DNA of 64,000 nucleotides from Bacillota bacterium (lineage in GTDB: Bacteria; Bacillota; Clostridia; Christensenellales; Aristaeellaceae): positions 13,201 through 77,200 of the forward strand of contig JAEZQK010000090.1 of assembly GCA_023413135.1 (NCBI GenBank), read 5' to 3'. Under the pieces are notes generated by a model that was not told the DNA's origin, made no database searches, and was given only the letters and a program-made list of their open reading frames with translations. A program made the position numbers and the translations under genes. This document shows, piece after piece, positions 1 through 8,770 of the stretch. Each line of letters starts with the position of its first letter. Position 1 is the first letter of the stretch.

Positions 1-62
1 AACACCGTGCTTTTTCCCACGTTGGGGTTTCCGGCAAGAGCGATGACTATTTCGTTTGGCAT
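1..62 (-). CDS. feoB: FeoB ferrous iron transporter, N-terminal fragment
   Basis: The gene starts with ATG at 62 on the minus strand and runs off the left edge, so only about 20 residues are visible. They include the G1 P-loop GNPNVGKST that opens the cytoplasmic GTPase domain of FeoB, the inner-membrane Fe(II) permease. It follows feoA after a 4-bp gap, the usual feoAB operon order. The identification rests on the P-loop and on the neighbour; nothing can be said about the membrane part. Confidence 0.85.
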   Translation of the reverse strand, partial: MPNEIVIALAGNPNVGKSTV

Positions 63-66
63 ATGG

Positions 67-303
67 TTAGCACTCCCTGACTATGATGCCTGAAGCGATA
101 TCCGACCGGAGGGCGATCACCGCGCCGCGGATCAAATAGGCCACGGGATTGCCGGAGGGGCTTTTGTACAGGGAGGCGATCTCGGTTCCCACGATGACGC
201 CCAGATCAAGAATGCGCCGCCTTGCAGCGCCGTCGAAGTTAAGCGACAGGACCTTCGCCTTTTTTCCTATGTTTAGCTGCATAAGCGGGATGGCAGCTTC
301 CAT
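67..303 (-). CDS. feoA: FeoA-like ferrous iron transport accessory protein
   Basis: A 78-residue protein with the small SH3-like FeoA fold: a hydrophobic N-terminus, a central RRRILDLGVIVGTEI segment typical of the family, and a C-terminal AVIALRSDIASGIIV strand. FeoA assists FeoB in Fe(II) uptake at the inner face of the membrane. ATG at 303 is chosen over a longer upstream reading because AAGGAGTG lies just before it and the family is about 75 residues. It is the first gene of a leftward feoA-feoB operon and diverges from an MntR-type regulator. Confidence 0.9.
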   Translation of the reverse strand: MEAAIPLMQLNIGKKAKVLSLNFDGAARRRILDLGVIVGTEIASLYKSPSGNPVAYLIRGAVIALRSDIASGIIVREC

Positions 304-449
304 TGTTTTCACTCCTTGATACTGAATTGGACGGGAAGAATTTTCCCTAAGCCAACTATATGACCCACGGGCAAATGTGTGCGGGTTGCGCTGCCTAAAG
401 CGCCCCGAACGCGAATACAATAGCTCAACCGGATATAGGAGGTGCGTCT
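304..449. promoter_or_regulatory. divergent feoAB / regulator intergenic region
   Basis: This 146-bp gap separates feoA (leftward) from the DtxR/MntR-family gene (rightward) and must carry both promoters. An AT-rich stretch near 335-362 includes CCCTAAGCCAACTATA, which looks only partly like a DtxR-type half-site. I could not define a convincing full palindrome, so an operator here is inferred from gene context. Confidence 0.3.
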
Positions 450-938
450 ATGAGCTTCGATAACGGCAGGGAATTCCATACCGTTCGCGGATATGAACTC
501 TTGCAAAAGCAGCATGACCGCCTGACTCCGGCCATGGAGGATTATCTGGAAATGGTGTACAGGCAGTGCGAGCTTAGCCACTATACCCGCATTGGCAAGC
601 TTTCAGAGGCGCTGCATGTGCGACCGTCTTCCGCTTCAAAGATGGTATTGAAGCTTTCGGAAAAGGGCTTTGTGGAATACGACAAATACGAAATCATACT
701 GCCTACGGAAAAAGGAAAAGATGCCGGTGCATATTTAATGCACAGGCATCAGACCATCGAGCGGTTTTTGCATTTGATCGGATCCAAGGATCTGCTGGTG
801 GAAACGGAACTCATCGAGCATGTGGTCAGCCCCAAGACCGTTTTGCTCATCAATATGCTGCTTACCTTTTTTGAGCAGAACGAACTTATGAAGGCGGAAT
901 TTGAGGAATTCAAGGAGATGAAGAAGGGGAATTCCTGA
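450..938 (+). CDS. mntR: DtxR/MntR-family metal-dependent repressor
   Basis: A 162-residue regulator with an N-terminal winged helix (about residues 25-90) and a C-terminal dimerisation region. The metal site matches Bacillus MntR: D31 and E34 in MEDYLEMVY, H100 in HRHQTIERFL, and E120, E123 and H124 in ETELIEH. DtxR/IdeR proteins have other residues at the first position. It should repress metal uptake genes when metal is bound. It diverges from feoAB, so it may control iron uptake or sense manganese. AGGAGG precedes the ATG at 450. The family is certain; the metal sensed is inferred. Confidence 0.85.
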   Translation: MSFDNGREFHTVRGYELLQKQHDRLTPAMEDYLEMVYRQCELSHYTRIGKLSEALHVRPSSASKMVLKLSEKGFVEYDKYEIILPTEKGKDAGAYLMHRHQTIERFLHLIGSKDLLVETELIEHVVSPKTVLLINMLLTFFEQNELMKAEFEEFKEMKKGNS

Positions 939-953
939 GGATTGCACAGGGCT

Positions 954-1718
954 TCAGCCGCTGAAGGTATTATCCTTACCCATATCCCGCGGGGGCTGGC
1001 GCCTGAGCATCACTTTCTCCACCCAGCCCTTTTTGTACTTGAGGGAAATGAAGCCCACGATGGATGTAAACAGTGCGCCCACCGCGTTGATAATCAGATC
1101 CTGCATGGTGTCGCAAAGGGCGTCCCGGCCGTTAAACATTGCGCCATCCTCCTGCAGGAACTTTTGCATGTTGAGCCCCAGCATGCCATCCACGGAATAT
1201 TCGTAAAATTCCCAGAACACCCCCAGGGTGATGGAGAAGCAAAAGGCGAACACGGCAGTGAACAGGGGATTCAGCTCCACATGGACCCGGTCGGAGTTGT
1301 TTAAAAGCCGTACAAAAGAAAACGCCAGCGCCCCCAGCATGCCTCCGGAAAAACCGTGCAGGATCAAATCCCAGTGGGGAATCCGGTAGTAAAAGCTTTG
1401 CACTTCGCCAAGGTATATGGCGGCGTACAGAAACAGGAGATAGAGGATCATCATGCCGGATGGAATTTCCACCCGCCATTTGCGGGCAAGCCATCCAGGA
1501 AGCAGCATCGCCAGGATGCCCAGGGAGCATTGCACTACCATCAGCGCGTAGTCGCTTTTCAGTTTTTCATGCTCCGGGCCGGACGGGCTGGCGGGGGCGT
1601 TTGTCCACTGCACAACAATATAGACGATGGATAAGAGCAGGGAGAGGAAAACGAATCCCGATACATACCGGCTCCACCGGGAGCGCTTTTGAATAAACAT
1701 GGCATATGTTCCCGCCAT
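954..1718 (-). CDS. DUF2238-type integral membrane protein
   Basis: A 254-residue protein with about six hydrophobic segments. The C-terminal half has the family pattern IPHWDLILHGFSGGMLGALAF, then GVFWEFYEYSVDG, then DTMQDLIINAVGAL. The conserved His, Glu and Asp residues fall in or beside membrane helices. This matches the DUF2238/YjdF family, whose function is not established. It converges with the MntR-like gene, whose stop lies 15 bp away. No operon partner is visible. Confidence 0.75.
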   Translation of the reverse strand: MAGTYAMFIQKRSRWSRYVSGFVFLSLLLSIVYIVVQWTNAPASPSGPEHEKLKSDYALMVVQCSLGILAMLLPGWLARKWRVEIPSGMMILYLLFLYAAIYLGEVQSFYYRIPHWDLILHGFSGGMLGALAFSFVRLLNNSDRVHVELNPLFTAVFAFCFSITLGVFWEFYEYSVDGMLGLNMQKFLQEDGAMFNGRDALCDTMQDLIINAVGALFTSIVGFISLKYKKGWVEKVMLRRQPPRDMGKDNTFSG

Positions 1719-1781
1719 TGTGTATTCGGGCGGGAGGGGCCTCCTTCCTGAAGTTGGACATCATGAAATTCATTGTTCGCC

Positions 1782-1984
1782 CGTATGTTACGGACAGGGT
1801 ACCTAACTTGGCGGGCGATTGATAATCGCCCCTACGGCTGCAAAGAGAACATTGATTTCCCTTCCGGTTCCTGTGTGCCGCGGTAGATACAGCAACTATC
1901 AATATACGGCGTAGGGGCGATTAGTCGCCCGCATGTTGCGGTCAGAGTGCCCGGCTTGGCGGGCGATTGATAATCACCCCTACG
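1782..1984 (+). repeat. direct 55-bp repeat pair around BIME-like copy 1
   Basis: Segments 1782-1836 and 1930-1984 are near-identical direct repeats. Each starts CG(T/C)ATGTT(A/G)CGG and ends in GGGCGATTGATAATC(G/A)CCCCTACG. The first supplies the left end of the element at 1811-1932. The second follows its right end, so a third palindrome unit abuts the element. Confidence 0.8.
1811..1932 (+). repeat. BIME-like element, copy 1
   Basis: A 122-bp element in the gap between the DUF2238 gene and pepT. Both ends are palindromes (GCGGGCGATTGATAATCGCC on the left, GGGGCGATTAGTCGCCCGC on the right) in inverted orientation. The core contains TTTCCCTTCCGGTTCC and CGGTAGATACAGCAAC, which align with the cores of copies at 23293-23418 (inverted) and 27866-27990. 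Confidence 0.85.
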
Positions 1985-2011
1985 AACGCATTTGTGTCAT
2001 AAAACCTTCGG

Positions 2012-3217
2012 TCACGCTGTTTTGACCAGCGTGAGCAGCACTTCCACCATGGTATCCATGGCCTCCACGGGGATCAATTCCCGGCGTCCGTGGAAATTGT
2101 ACCCGCCGGTGGACAGATTGGGGCAGGGCAGGCCCATGAAGGAAAGCCGTGCCCCGTCCGTGCCGCCGCGGATGGGCTGGATGATGGGTTCAACGCCGCA
2201 AGAAACCATGGCATCCTTCGCCTTTTCCACAATGTACATGTGATCCTTGAGCTGCTCCCGCATGTTGAAATAGCTGTCCTTGAGCGTAAGCTCCACTGTG
2301 CCGGAACCGTATTTTTCATTCAGGTAAACCGCGATCTTCTTAAACCGTGATTTCTTAAAACTGAATTTCTCCATGTCATGGTCGCGGATGATATAATGGA
2401 GGGTCGTGAGTTCCTCGTCACCCTTGATGGCGTTCAGGTGCTGGAAGCCTTCGTACCCCTCCGTACAGGCGGGGATCTCCTGGGGTGGCAGCATACCGTT
2501 AAACTCCATGGCCAGAAGGCAGGCGTTTCGCATTTTGTTTTTGGCGCTGCCGGGGTGGATGTTCACGCCGTGGATATTGATCTTCGCTGAGGCAGCGTTG
2601 AAGTTTTCGTACTCGATCTCCCCCAGCGCGCCGCCGTCCACCGTGTAGGCATAGGCCGCACCGAAGCCGGGCACGTCAAACCGGTCGGCTCCACGGCCGA
2701 TCTCCTCATCCGGCGTAAAGGCGATGCACACCTTGCCGTGGTCCGGGGCGCCTGGCGCCAAAAGACGCTCGCACATGGTGAGGATCTCGGCCACGCCGGC
2801 TTTGTCGTCGGCCCCCAACAGCGTATTGCCGTCGGTTACGATCAGGCTCTTGCCGGGAAGCTCCTTCAAAAAGTCAAACTCCTTTTCGGAGATAATGAGG
2901 CCATTGCCTAAGGTGATATCTCCGCCCTTGTAGTCCACGATTTGCGGCTTTATCGGACCGCCGGGTACGGCGTTGGAGGTGTCCATATGGGCGATGAAGC
3001 CGATGGCGGGCTTGTTTGCACTACCCTTTGCGGGGATGCTGCCGTACACATAACCGTGCTCGTCCATGCGGCTGTCGGTTATGCCCATGGCCAGCATTTC
3101 CTCCACCAGCATTTGGCCCAGCACCTTTTGATTGGGGGTGGAAGGACAAAGGGCAGCGTTATCGTCGCTGGTGGTGTCGATGGATACATACTTTAAAAAC
3201 CGTTCATAAGCGCGCAT
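2012..3217 (-). CDS. pepT: peptidase T (tripeptide aminopeptidase)
   Basis: A 401-residue M20B metallopeptidase, the usual PepT length. Zinc-site motifs are complete: H77 and D79 in AHMDT, the bridging Asp in LLGADDKAGVAEI (about 137), and the general-base Glu pair in FTPDEEIGRG (171-172). RGGTDGARLS and STGGYNFHGRRE complete the active site. It is cytoplasmic and releases the N-terminal residue from tripeptides. ATG at 3217 has AAGGAGTG upstream. A HAD phosphatase gene ends its own reading upstream in the same direction. Confidence 0.95.
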   Translation of the reverse strand: MRAYERFLKYVSIDTTSDDNAALCPSTPNQKVLGQMLVEEMLAMGITDSRMDEHGYVYGSIPAKGSANKPAIGFIAHMDTSNAVPGGPIKPQIVDYKGGDITLGNGLIISEKEFDFLKELPGKSLIVTDGNTLLGADDKAGVAEILTMCERLLAPGAPDHGKVCIAFTPDEEIGRGADRFDVPGFGAAYAYTVDGGALGEIEYENFNAASAKINIHGVNIHPGSAKNKMRNACLLAMEFNGMLPPQEIPACTEGYEGFQHLNAIKGDEELTTLHYIIRDHDMEKFSFKKSRFKKIAVYLNEKYGSGTVELTLKDSYFNMREQLKDHMYIVEKAKDAMVSCGVEPIIQPIRGGTDGARLSFMGLPCPNLSTGGYNFHGRRELIPVEAMDTMVEVLLTLVKTA

Positions 3218-3233
3218 ACTGACACTCCTTTGT

Positions 3234-3875
3234 TTATAGTAGGGGAATCACTTCTTGCAAGGTGGGCACGCAGTGATCTACATAAGCGGAAAGCTCGCCG
3301 GTGAAGGGGATCAAATCGGGCACCATGACGGAGACCATACCCGCCGCACGCACGGACTTGACACCGTTTATCGAATCCTCCACGCCAATGCAATTCGAAG
3401 GCGATACGCCAAGCCTTTGGGCCGCTGTAAGATATATATCCGGGGCGGGCTTGCTTTTCTGAACGGAATCGCCGCATACGATGGCGTCAAAACTGCTTTC
3501 CAGGCCGGCCAGCTTCATATAGCTTTCCATAATCGACCGGCTGTTGGAGGTGGCTACGGCGGTTTTGATTCCTCTGTCTTTTAATGCCCTCATCAGTTCC
3601 CGCAGGCCGGGCTTTTGGGGAATGCCGTTTTGCGCCATGTCTTCATACATCAGTGCCGTCCAGTGGGCGATCATCTTTTCATAAGGGAAGTCCGGCCCCA
3701 GTGCGCCTAACATGATTTCACGCCCGGCGGCCATATTGACGCCCATGGTGCGCATTAAGAGTTCTTCCGTCACCGGATAGCCTACATCCAGGCAGGCCTG
3801 AAGCTGCTGCGCGATGCCCAGCCGTTCGGTATCAAACAATACGCCGTCCATATCAAAGATAACTGCATGTATCAT
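3234..3875 (-). CDS. HAD-superfamily phosphatase, beta-phosphoglucomutase-like
   Basis: A 213-residue haloacid dehalogenase hydrolase. Motif I is DMDGVLFDTE (D8 nucleophile, D10 acid/base), motif II is VATSNSRS, the motif III Lys is in SVQKSKPAPDIY, and motif IV is GVEDSINGVKS. The helical cap between motifs I and II places it in the subclass I group that includes beta-phosphoglucomutase and 2-deoxyglucose-6-phosphatase-like enzymes. It probably acts on a small phosphorylated sugar in the cytoplasm. pepT follows 16 bp downstream on the same strand, so they may be co-transcribed. The exact substrate is unknown. Confidence 0.85.
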   Translation of the reverse strand: MIHAVIFDMDGVLFDTERLGIAQQLQACLDVGYPVTEELLMRTMGVNMAAGREIMLGALGPDFPYEKMIAHWTALMYEDMAQNGIPQKPGLRELMRALKDRGIKTAVATSNSRSIMESYMKLAGLESSFDAIVCGDSVQKSKPAPDIYLTAAQRLGVSPSNCIGVEDSINGVKSVRAAGMVSVMVPDLIPFTGELSAYVDHCVPTLQEVIPLL

Positions 3876-3932
3876 TATGCGTATAATATCCTTTCATAAC
3901 CAATGAGAAACCTGAATGCATCCAAAGCTGCG

Positions 3933-5531
3933 TTAATGTTTTGAATGGATGTGAACTGCTTTTTGGGCGCAGGCGATGCCGTCCACCGCGGCGCTCATAA
4001 TGCCGCCCGCGTACCCTGCCCCCTCCCCGGCGGGGAAGATGCCTTGTATCTGGGATTGATGGTTTTCATCCCGGAGGATGCGGACGGGGGAGGAGGAACG
4101 GGCTTCCACGCCGGTCAGAAGCGCATCCGGATGGGCATAGCCGTTTAATTGCTTGTCCATTTGCAAAATCCCGATGCGCATGTCCTCCACGATATACTTG
4201 GGCAAACAGGCGGCAAGGTCCGATGGCGCCACGCCAGGGCGGTAGGTGGGGACCACGCTGCCTATATGGGTGGAAGCGCGGCCACTGAGAAAATCCTCCA
4301 CACGCTGCGCCGGGGCAAAAAAATTTCCGCCCCCCGCCCGGTAAGCCGCCTGCTCCAGCGCGCGCTGGTACTCAAACCCCGCCAGGGGGTGGTCGTCCCC
4401 AAAGTCCAGGGGCGAGACGCCCACCAGCAGCGCGGCGTTGGCGTTTTCCCCGGCCCGTGCATGATAGCTCATGCCATTGACGCACACGCCGCCTTGCTGG
4501 CTTACAGCAGGGATCACCACGCCGCCGGGGCACATGCAAAAGGTATATGCGCCGCGGCCATCCGGGGTGCGTACGCTTAGCTTGTAATCCGCCGCGCCAA
4601 GCTTTGGGTGGCCGGCGAACTTGCCGTACTGCGCCCTGTTGATCAGATGTTGAGGATGCTCGATGCGCGCGCCGACAGCAAACGGCTTTTGTGCCATGGG
4701 CACGCCGGACATAAACGCCATGCGGCATGTATCCCTGGCGCTGTGGCCGATGGCCAGGATCAGCGTATCCGTATCGATCTGCGTTTCCTGTCCGTCTTTC
4801 AAAACGGTGACGCCGCGAAGCTTTCCCTTTTCGGCATGAAGGCTTACAAGCTTTGTTTCAAACAGCACCTCGCCGCCAAGGGAACGTATTTCCTCCCGCA
4901 GGTTTTGAACCACATCCCGCAACAGGTCCGTGCCGATGTGGGCTTTTTGCACGTACAGGATTTCTTCCGGCGCGCCAAAGCCTACCAAAGCCTGCAACAC
5001 ATCCTGGCATAAGGGGTTTTTGATGCCGGTGGTGAGCTTGCCGTCGGAAAAGGCTCCGGCGCCGCCTTCGCCGAAAAGCACGTTGCTTTCCTCGTTCAAA
5101 ATGCCTTCATTCAACAGGATATCGATGTCCTTGGCCCGCTCCCCGACGGGCTTGCCACGTTCAATGAGGATGGGCATGGCTCCGGCTTTGGAAAGCGTCA
5201 GCGCCGCGAACAGCCCGGCCGGGCCCGCCCCCGCCACCACCGGCCGGCGGGCAAAGGATGCGCGGGGAAGCGGACGAGAAGCCTTCTCCTCCTCCACTTT
5301 GGTTGCCGTGCCAAAGCGCAGCCGGCGAAGCACATCCTCCTCCTGCTTTAGGCCGACATCCACGCCGTATACAAAATGTACGTCGCCCTTGTCCCTGGCG
5401 TCTACGCTCTTTTTGACAACGCGGAAGGAAAGAAGTTCTTCCGCCTTGACGTTAAGCTTTTTCGCCGCGGCAAGGCGCAATTCTTTTTCTCCCATATCCA
5501 GGGGCAGCGGCAGGCTGTTTAGGCGCAGCAT
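3933..5531 (-). CDS. NAD(P)/FAD-dependent oxidoreductase (uncharacterised dehydrogenase family)
   Basis: A 532-residue flavoprotein with about 90 N-terminal residues before the FAD Rossmann motif VVAGAGPAGLFAALTLS. GEGGAGAFSDGKLTTGIK and the C-terminal FPAGEGAGYAGGIMSAAVDG are hallmarks of the large COG2509-type FAD-dependent dehydrogenase family, which is common in Bacillota and lacks a defined substrate. The N-terminal basic domain is also typical of it. It is cytoplasmic and single-copy here. GGAGG sits just before the ATG at 5531. An intergenic region separates it from the divergent ECF sigma gene. Confidence 0.85.
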   Translation of the reverse strand: MLRLNSLPLPLDMGEKELRLAAAKKLNVKAEELLSFRVVKKSVDARDKGDVHFVYGVDVGLKQEEDVLRRLRFGTATKVEEEKASRPLPRASFARRPVVAGAGPAGLFAALTLSKAGAMPILIERGKPVGERAKDIDILLNEGILNEESNVLFGEGGAGAFSDGKLTTGIKNPLCQDVLQALVGFGAPEEILYVQKAHIGTDLLRDVVQNLREEIRSLGGEVLFETKLVSLHAEKGKLRGVTVLKDGQETQIDTDTLILAIGHSARDTCRMAFMSGVPMAQKPFAVGARIEHPQHLINRAQYGKFAGHPKLGAADYKLSVRTPDGRGAYTFCMCPGGVVIPAVSQQGGVCVNGMSYHARAGENANAALLVGVSPLDFGDDHPLAGFEYQRALEQAAYRAGGGNFFAPAQRVEDFLSGRASTHIGSVVPTYRPGVAPSDLAACLPKYIVEDMRIGILQMDKQLNGYAHPDALLTGVEARSSSPVRILRDENHQSQIQGIFPAGEGAGYAGGIMSAAVDGIACAQKAVHIHSKH

Positions 5532-5612
5532 GGGTTTCCTCCTTTTTTGAACTTCCTTATTGTACCACGCTGGGGCGGGAATGAAAACCTTTCCTTTTTT
5601 TACAAGTTTATC

Positions 5613-5640
5613 ACCAGTTTTTTATCGAAGTCTCGTCTTA
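5613..5640 (+). promoter_or_regulatory. candidate ECF autoregulatory promoter
   Basis: ACCAG followed by a T6 run (5613-5623), then 10 bp, then CGTCTTA (5634-5640). The same arrangement, a T6 run, 11 bp and CGTCTATAG, precedes the second ECF sigma gene at 61481-61511. CGTC-type -10 boxes with a T-run after the -35 are known for SigV/SigM-like ECF factors. Assignment rests on this shared pattern. Confidence 0.5.
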
Positions 5641-5665
5641 TAAGTGAAGGGGGTGAGCAGAGCAA

Positions 5666-6184
5666 ATGAACTTTGTTGAGGTACCAAACAGAGTTCAGGA
5701 AGCGGAGCTTGCGCGCATCATGGCGCAGTATGGCAGTCCTCTTCTGAGAATGTGCTATATCTATCTGCGCGATGTTTCCCTGGCGCAGGACGCGGTCCAG
5801 GATACGTTTCTTAAAGCATGCAAAAAGCTTGGTTCTTTCCGGCATGAAGGCACCGAGCAATCCTGGCTCATGCGGATCGCCATCAACACCTGCAAGGATT
5901 ACTTACGCATGTCCTGGTTTCGCAGGGTAGACCGGAAGGTTAGCCTGGACAGCCTCCCTGAAGCGGCACATGAGCCTGCCATGCCGGACACAACCGTTGT
6001 GGACGAGGTCATGCGCCTGCCTGCCAGATACAAGGATGTGGTCCTGCTCCGCTATTACCAGGAAATGAAACTAAAGCATATCAGCGAAACGCTGGGAATC
6101 CCAATAGACACAGTCAAATCACGGTTAAAGCATGCAAACAAAGTGCTGCGCCAAAGGCTGGAAAGGTGGTATTTCGATGAGTAA
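5666..6184 (+). CDS. ECF-type RNA polymerase sigma factor (module 1)
   Basis: A 172-residue sigma-70 family protein with only regions 2 and 4. Region 2 spans about 20-85 and includes DVSLAQDAVQDTFLKACKK and SWLMRIAINTCKDYLR. Region 4 spans about 115-165 and includes RYKDVVLLRYYQEMKLKHISE with the helix-turn-helix IPIDTVKSRLKHA. It should direct polymerase to an envelope- or stress-type regulon. AAGGGGGTGAG lies upstream of ATG 5666. Its stop overlaps the start of the anti-sigma gene by 8 bp, so the two are coupled. It is a close relative of the sigma factor at 60941-61459. Confidence 0.92.
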   Translation: MNFVEVPNRVQEAELARIMAQYGSPLLRMCYIYLRDVSLAQDAVQDTFLKACKKLGSFRHEGTEQSWLMRIAINTCKDYLRMSWFRRVDRKVSLDSLPEAAHEPAMPDTTVVDEVMRLPARYKDVVLLRYYQEMKLKHISETLGIPIDTVKSRLKHANKVLRQRLERWYFDE

Positions 6185-7427
6185 CGAATTCAAGGACCTT
6201 CTCGATCGCCAGCTCTCTGCTTTGGAATGGGATCAAAAAGACAGCCGTGTGGTGCTTCAAAAAGCAAGAGGAGGAATCAAAGTGAAAAGGAAAATGTCCG
6301 CGGCATTGGCCAGTGTCATGGTGCTGATGCTTATGATGATCGGCGCAGCGGTTGCCGCAAGCCTGGGCGTGTTCGGCCAGTTTGGCGATGACGAGGTGAA
6401 CGGTCAAAAGCTTCAAAATCTCGAAAATGTGTCCACAACCTATGGCGAAACCCAAACGGTCCAGCCGCTTGCGGCGGCCGGCGCGCAAGCACCGGAGGCG
6501 AAGAACGTATACGCGCAGATCCTTCAGCATCAGAATGAACGGACCTTCGACTTCACGCTGGAGCAGGCGCATTTTGACGGGAAGAAAATCTACATATCCT
6601 ATACCTTCGTAAAGCCTGCCGACTGGGAGATTGTTTTGGGCGAAGGGGTACCCAGCGGGGATATCCCCTGGGATATACAGGAGCAGGGGAAAACATACGG
6701 TGAAGTCTATTCACATGCCGATCCGGATCTCAATATAAAAATCAACGAATATCTCAACACTCATGACGGCGCTTATGTAATGTTTGACTACGCCGGCCCC
6801 AGCGATGGATTCTACCTGTCCGACGAATCGGACCTTAATATCACCGATTCCGGCAGTAAAGTGCTGGCGGACGGCAAAATCCAGGGGTACGGCGAATATG
6901 AAGGGATTCCCCAAGCGCTTGGGGGTGCGGACAGCGTGGAAGCAAGCGTGCATATCCTCTACGGAACCGAAATCGTCTATCAGGATGCGTCCGGATATAA
7001 GGTTGCATATGTGAGCAATCCGGCGGACCGGGGGATCAAAGACATCCGCTTCACCATCCTGCGCGACGGAAAAACATTGACAAGGGCCGGCGAGGCCGCG
7101 TTTGAACGGTACTCCGCCAAAGCGGAGCTGACGATCTCGCAGGTGGATATCTCAGGCACGCTGACGATGAAATGCCCCGAGGAGTGGACGCGGGTATGGA
7201 CGGAAATGGGCGAGTTTAAAGCCAGCGAAGACTATGTGTACGACTATGCCCTTTACGCCGACGGCAAGCCGTGCAAGGGTACAAGTGCCGGCGTGATGGT
7301 GACAGCGCCCGATCAATTGGAACTGTCGCTGCGCTACGATTTGCCTGCATCCTATCAGGAGCTTACGCTGCGCCCCGTGTACATGCGCAGCGGCGAGAAG
7401 GCCGAAGAGGACATTGCCATCAAGTAA
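6177..7427 (+). CDS. membrane-anchored anti-sigma factor, DUF4179-like
   Basis: A 416-residue protein whose first 40 residues are cytoplasmic (MSNEFKDLLDRQLSALEW), followed by one membrane helix (about 42-62) and a large extracellular region of mostly beta segments. This layout and the 8-bp overlap with the sigma gene fit anti-sigma factors that hold the ECF factor at the membrane until an outside signal arrives. ATG at 6177 is chosen because it overlaps the sigma stop and restores the family N-terminus; an in-frame ATG at 6132 lies inside the sigma gene. The signal sensed is unknown. Confidence 0.8.
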   Translation: MSNEFKDLLDRQLSALEWDQKDSRVVLQKARGGIKVKRKMSAALASVMVLMLMMIGAAVAASLGVFGQFGDDEVNGQKLQNLENVSTTYGETQTVQPLAAAGAQAPEAKNVYAQILQHQNERTFDFTLEQAHFDGKKIYISYTFVKPADWEIVLGEGVPSGDIPWDIQEQGKTYGEVYSHADPDLNIKINEYLNTHDGAYVMFDYAGPSDGFYLSDESDLNITDSGSKVLADGKIQGYGEYEGIPQALGGADSVEASVHILYGTEIVYQDASGYKVAYVSNPADRGIKDIRFTILRDGKTLTRAGEAAFERYSAKAELTISQVDISGTLTMKCPEEWTRVWTEMGEFKASEDYVYDYALYADGKPCKGTSAGVMVTAPDQLELSLRYDLPASYQELTLRPVYMRSGEKAEEDIAIK

Positions 7428-7435
7428 GCATGCAA

Positions 7436-7489
7436 TAGAGAGTCTGGCCTCCTGCCTGGTATTTGCCGGGCGGGAGGCTCTCTTTGTCT
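7436..7489 (+). terminator. Rho-independent terminator after ECF module 1
   Basis: A long hairpin: GAGAGTCTGGCCTCCTGCC pairs with GGCGGGAGGCTCTC, followed by TTTGTC. It ends the sigma/anti-sigma transcript 9 bp after the stop codon. Confidence 0.8.
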
Positions 7490-7548
7490 GCCAAGAAACC
7501 CTTTCCCTTTCGTGCAACCAACGGTATAATAGCCATGAGGTGGGACGG

Positions 7549-8760
7549 GTGAAGCAAAAAACGGTGCTGGTAATAGGCGGCGGCGCGGCGGGGCTGACGG
7601 CGGCCATCTGCGCGGCCCGGCAGGGCGCGAAGGTGACCGTGCTGGAAAAAATGGACCGGGTGGGCAAAAAGATATTGGCAACGGGCAATGGCCGCTGCAA
7701 TGTAATGAACGTGGGCCCGCTAAAGTATCACGGCGGGGAAGCGTTCGCCAAAGAAGTACTTACCCATGCGGATGTGCGCCGGGTGGCCGCTTTTTTTGAC
7801 AGCCTGGGCCTAAACCTTCGGGAAGAGGAGGACGGGAGGGTCTATCCTGCCAGCGGCCTTGCCTCTTCCGTATTGGATGTATTGCGGTTGGGTTGTGCCC
7901 GGCATGGAGTGGAAACCGTATGCGGTATGGCTGTTTCCCGTATCGAAAAGCTTAACGGTAGCTGGCTGGCTTTCGCGGGGGACAAGCAATATACGGCTGA
8001 TGCCGTGATCGTGGCGGGCGGCGGGAAGGCTGCACCCAAGCTTGGCAGCGACGGCAGCGCCTATGCGCTGCTTACATCTAAGGGGCACCGCTTGATTTCG
8101 CCCCGGCCCGCCATTACCCAATTGAAGACGGAAACAGAGCCCATCCGCGGCCTGAATGGTATCCGGGCCCAGGCGGAAGTCTGGCTGACCCGCAGGGATA
8201 CGATCCTTCAACGGGAAAAAGGCGAGATCCTGTTCACCGAATACGGGGTAAGCGGCGTGGCTGCCATGCAATTGGCCAGGGATGCCGCGGGAGCCACATT
8301 GCACATATGCCTGCTGCCGGCTTTCAATATGGAAGAAACCGATCTGTTTCCCGCCCTTTTGCGCCGGGCGGAGCTTTTTTTCGATGCGCCCCTGGAGCAG
8401 TATTTTTCGGGCTGGCTGCATGTAAGGCTGGGCATGGCTATTATGAAGCGTGCGGGAATCGGCCCACTGTCCCGCCTATGCGCCTCCCTTTCTTCCAGGG
8501 AAATCTCCGCCCTTGCATCATTCATGGTAGACTTTCCGCTTGCCATCACCGGCGTGCAGGGATTTGACAGCGCCCAGGTGACGGCTGGCGGCATCGATAC
8601 CCGTGATTTTGATCCGGCCACCATGGCCTCCCGCCTTGCTTCCGGTTTGTACGCCGTGGGGGAAGTGCTGGACGTGGACGGTGACTGCGGCGGCTTTAAC
8701 CTGCTCTTCGCCTGGGCCGGCGGCATCCTGGCCGGGGAGAACGCGCCAGGGGCTCCGTAA
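7549..8760 (+). CDS. HI0933/BaiN-family flavoprotein
   Basis: A 403-residue NAD(P)/FAD-dependent oxidoreductase. The FAD motif VLVIGGGAAGLTAAICAARQG begins at residue 6 and is followed by the family signature KKILATGNGRCNVMN. VAGGGKAAPKLGSDGSAY and the C-terminal GEVLDVDGDCGGFNLLFAWAGG complete the fold. Relatives include BaiN, reported to act in bile-acid reduction, but most members have no known substrate. The start is GTG 7549 with GAGGTGGG just upstream; the longer frame crosses the preceding terminator. It stands alone after ECF module 1. Confidence 0.85.
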   Translation: MKQKTVLVIGGGAAGLTAAICAARQGAKVTVLEKMDRVGKKILATGNGRCNVMNVGPLKYHGGEAFAKEVLTHADVRRVAAFFDSLGLNLREEEDGRVYPASGLASSVLDVLRLGCARHGVETVCGMAVSRIEKLNGSWLAFAGDKQYTADAVIVAGGGKAAPKLGSDGSAYALLTSKGHRLISPRPAITQLKTETEPIRGLNGIRAQAEVWLTRRDTILQREKGEILFTEYGVSGVAAMQLARDAAGATLHICLLPAFNMEETDLFPALLRRAELFFDAPLEQYFSGWLHVRLGMAIMKRAGIGPLSRLCASLSSREISALASFMVDFPLAITGVQGFDSAQVTAGGIDTRDFDPATMASRLASGLYAVGEVLDVDGDCGGFNLLFAWAGGILAGENAPGAP

Positions 8761-8770
8761 CCCCGACCCC

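Noticed and set aside
942..1304. plus-strand frame opposite the DUF2238 gene
   Set aside because: Antisense shadow of a clear membrane-protein gene; no family features.
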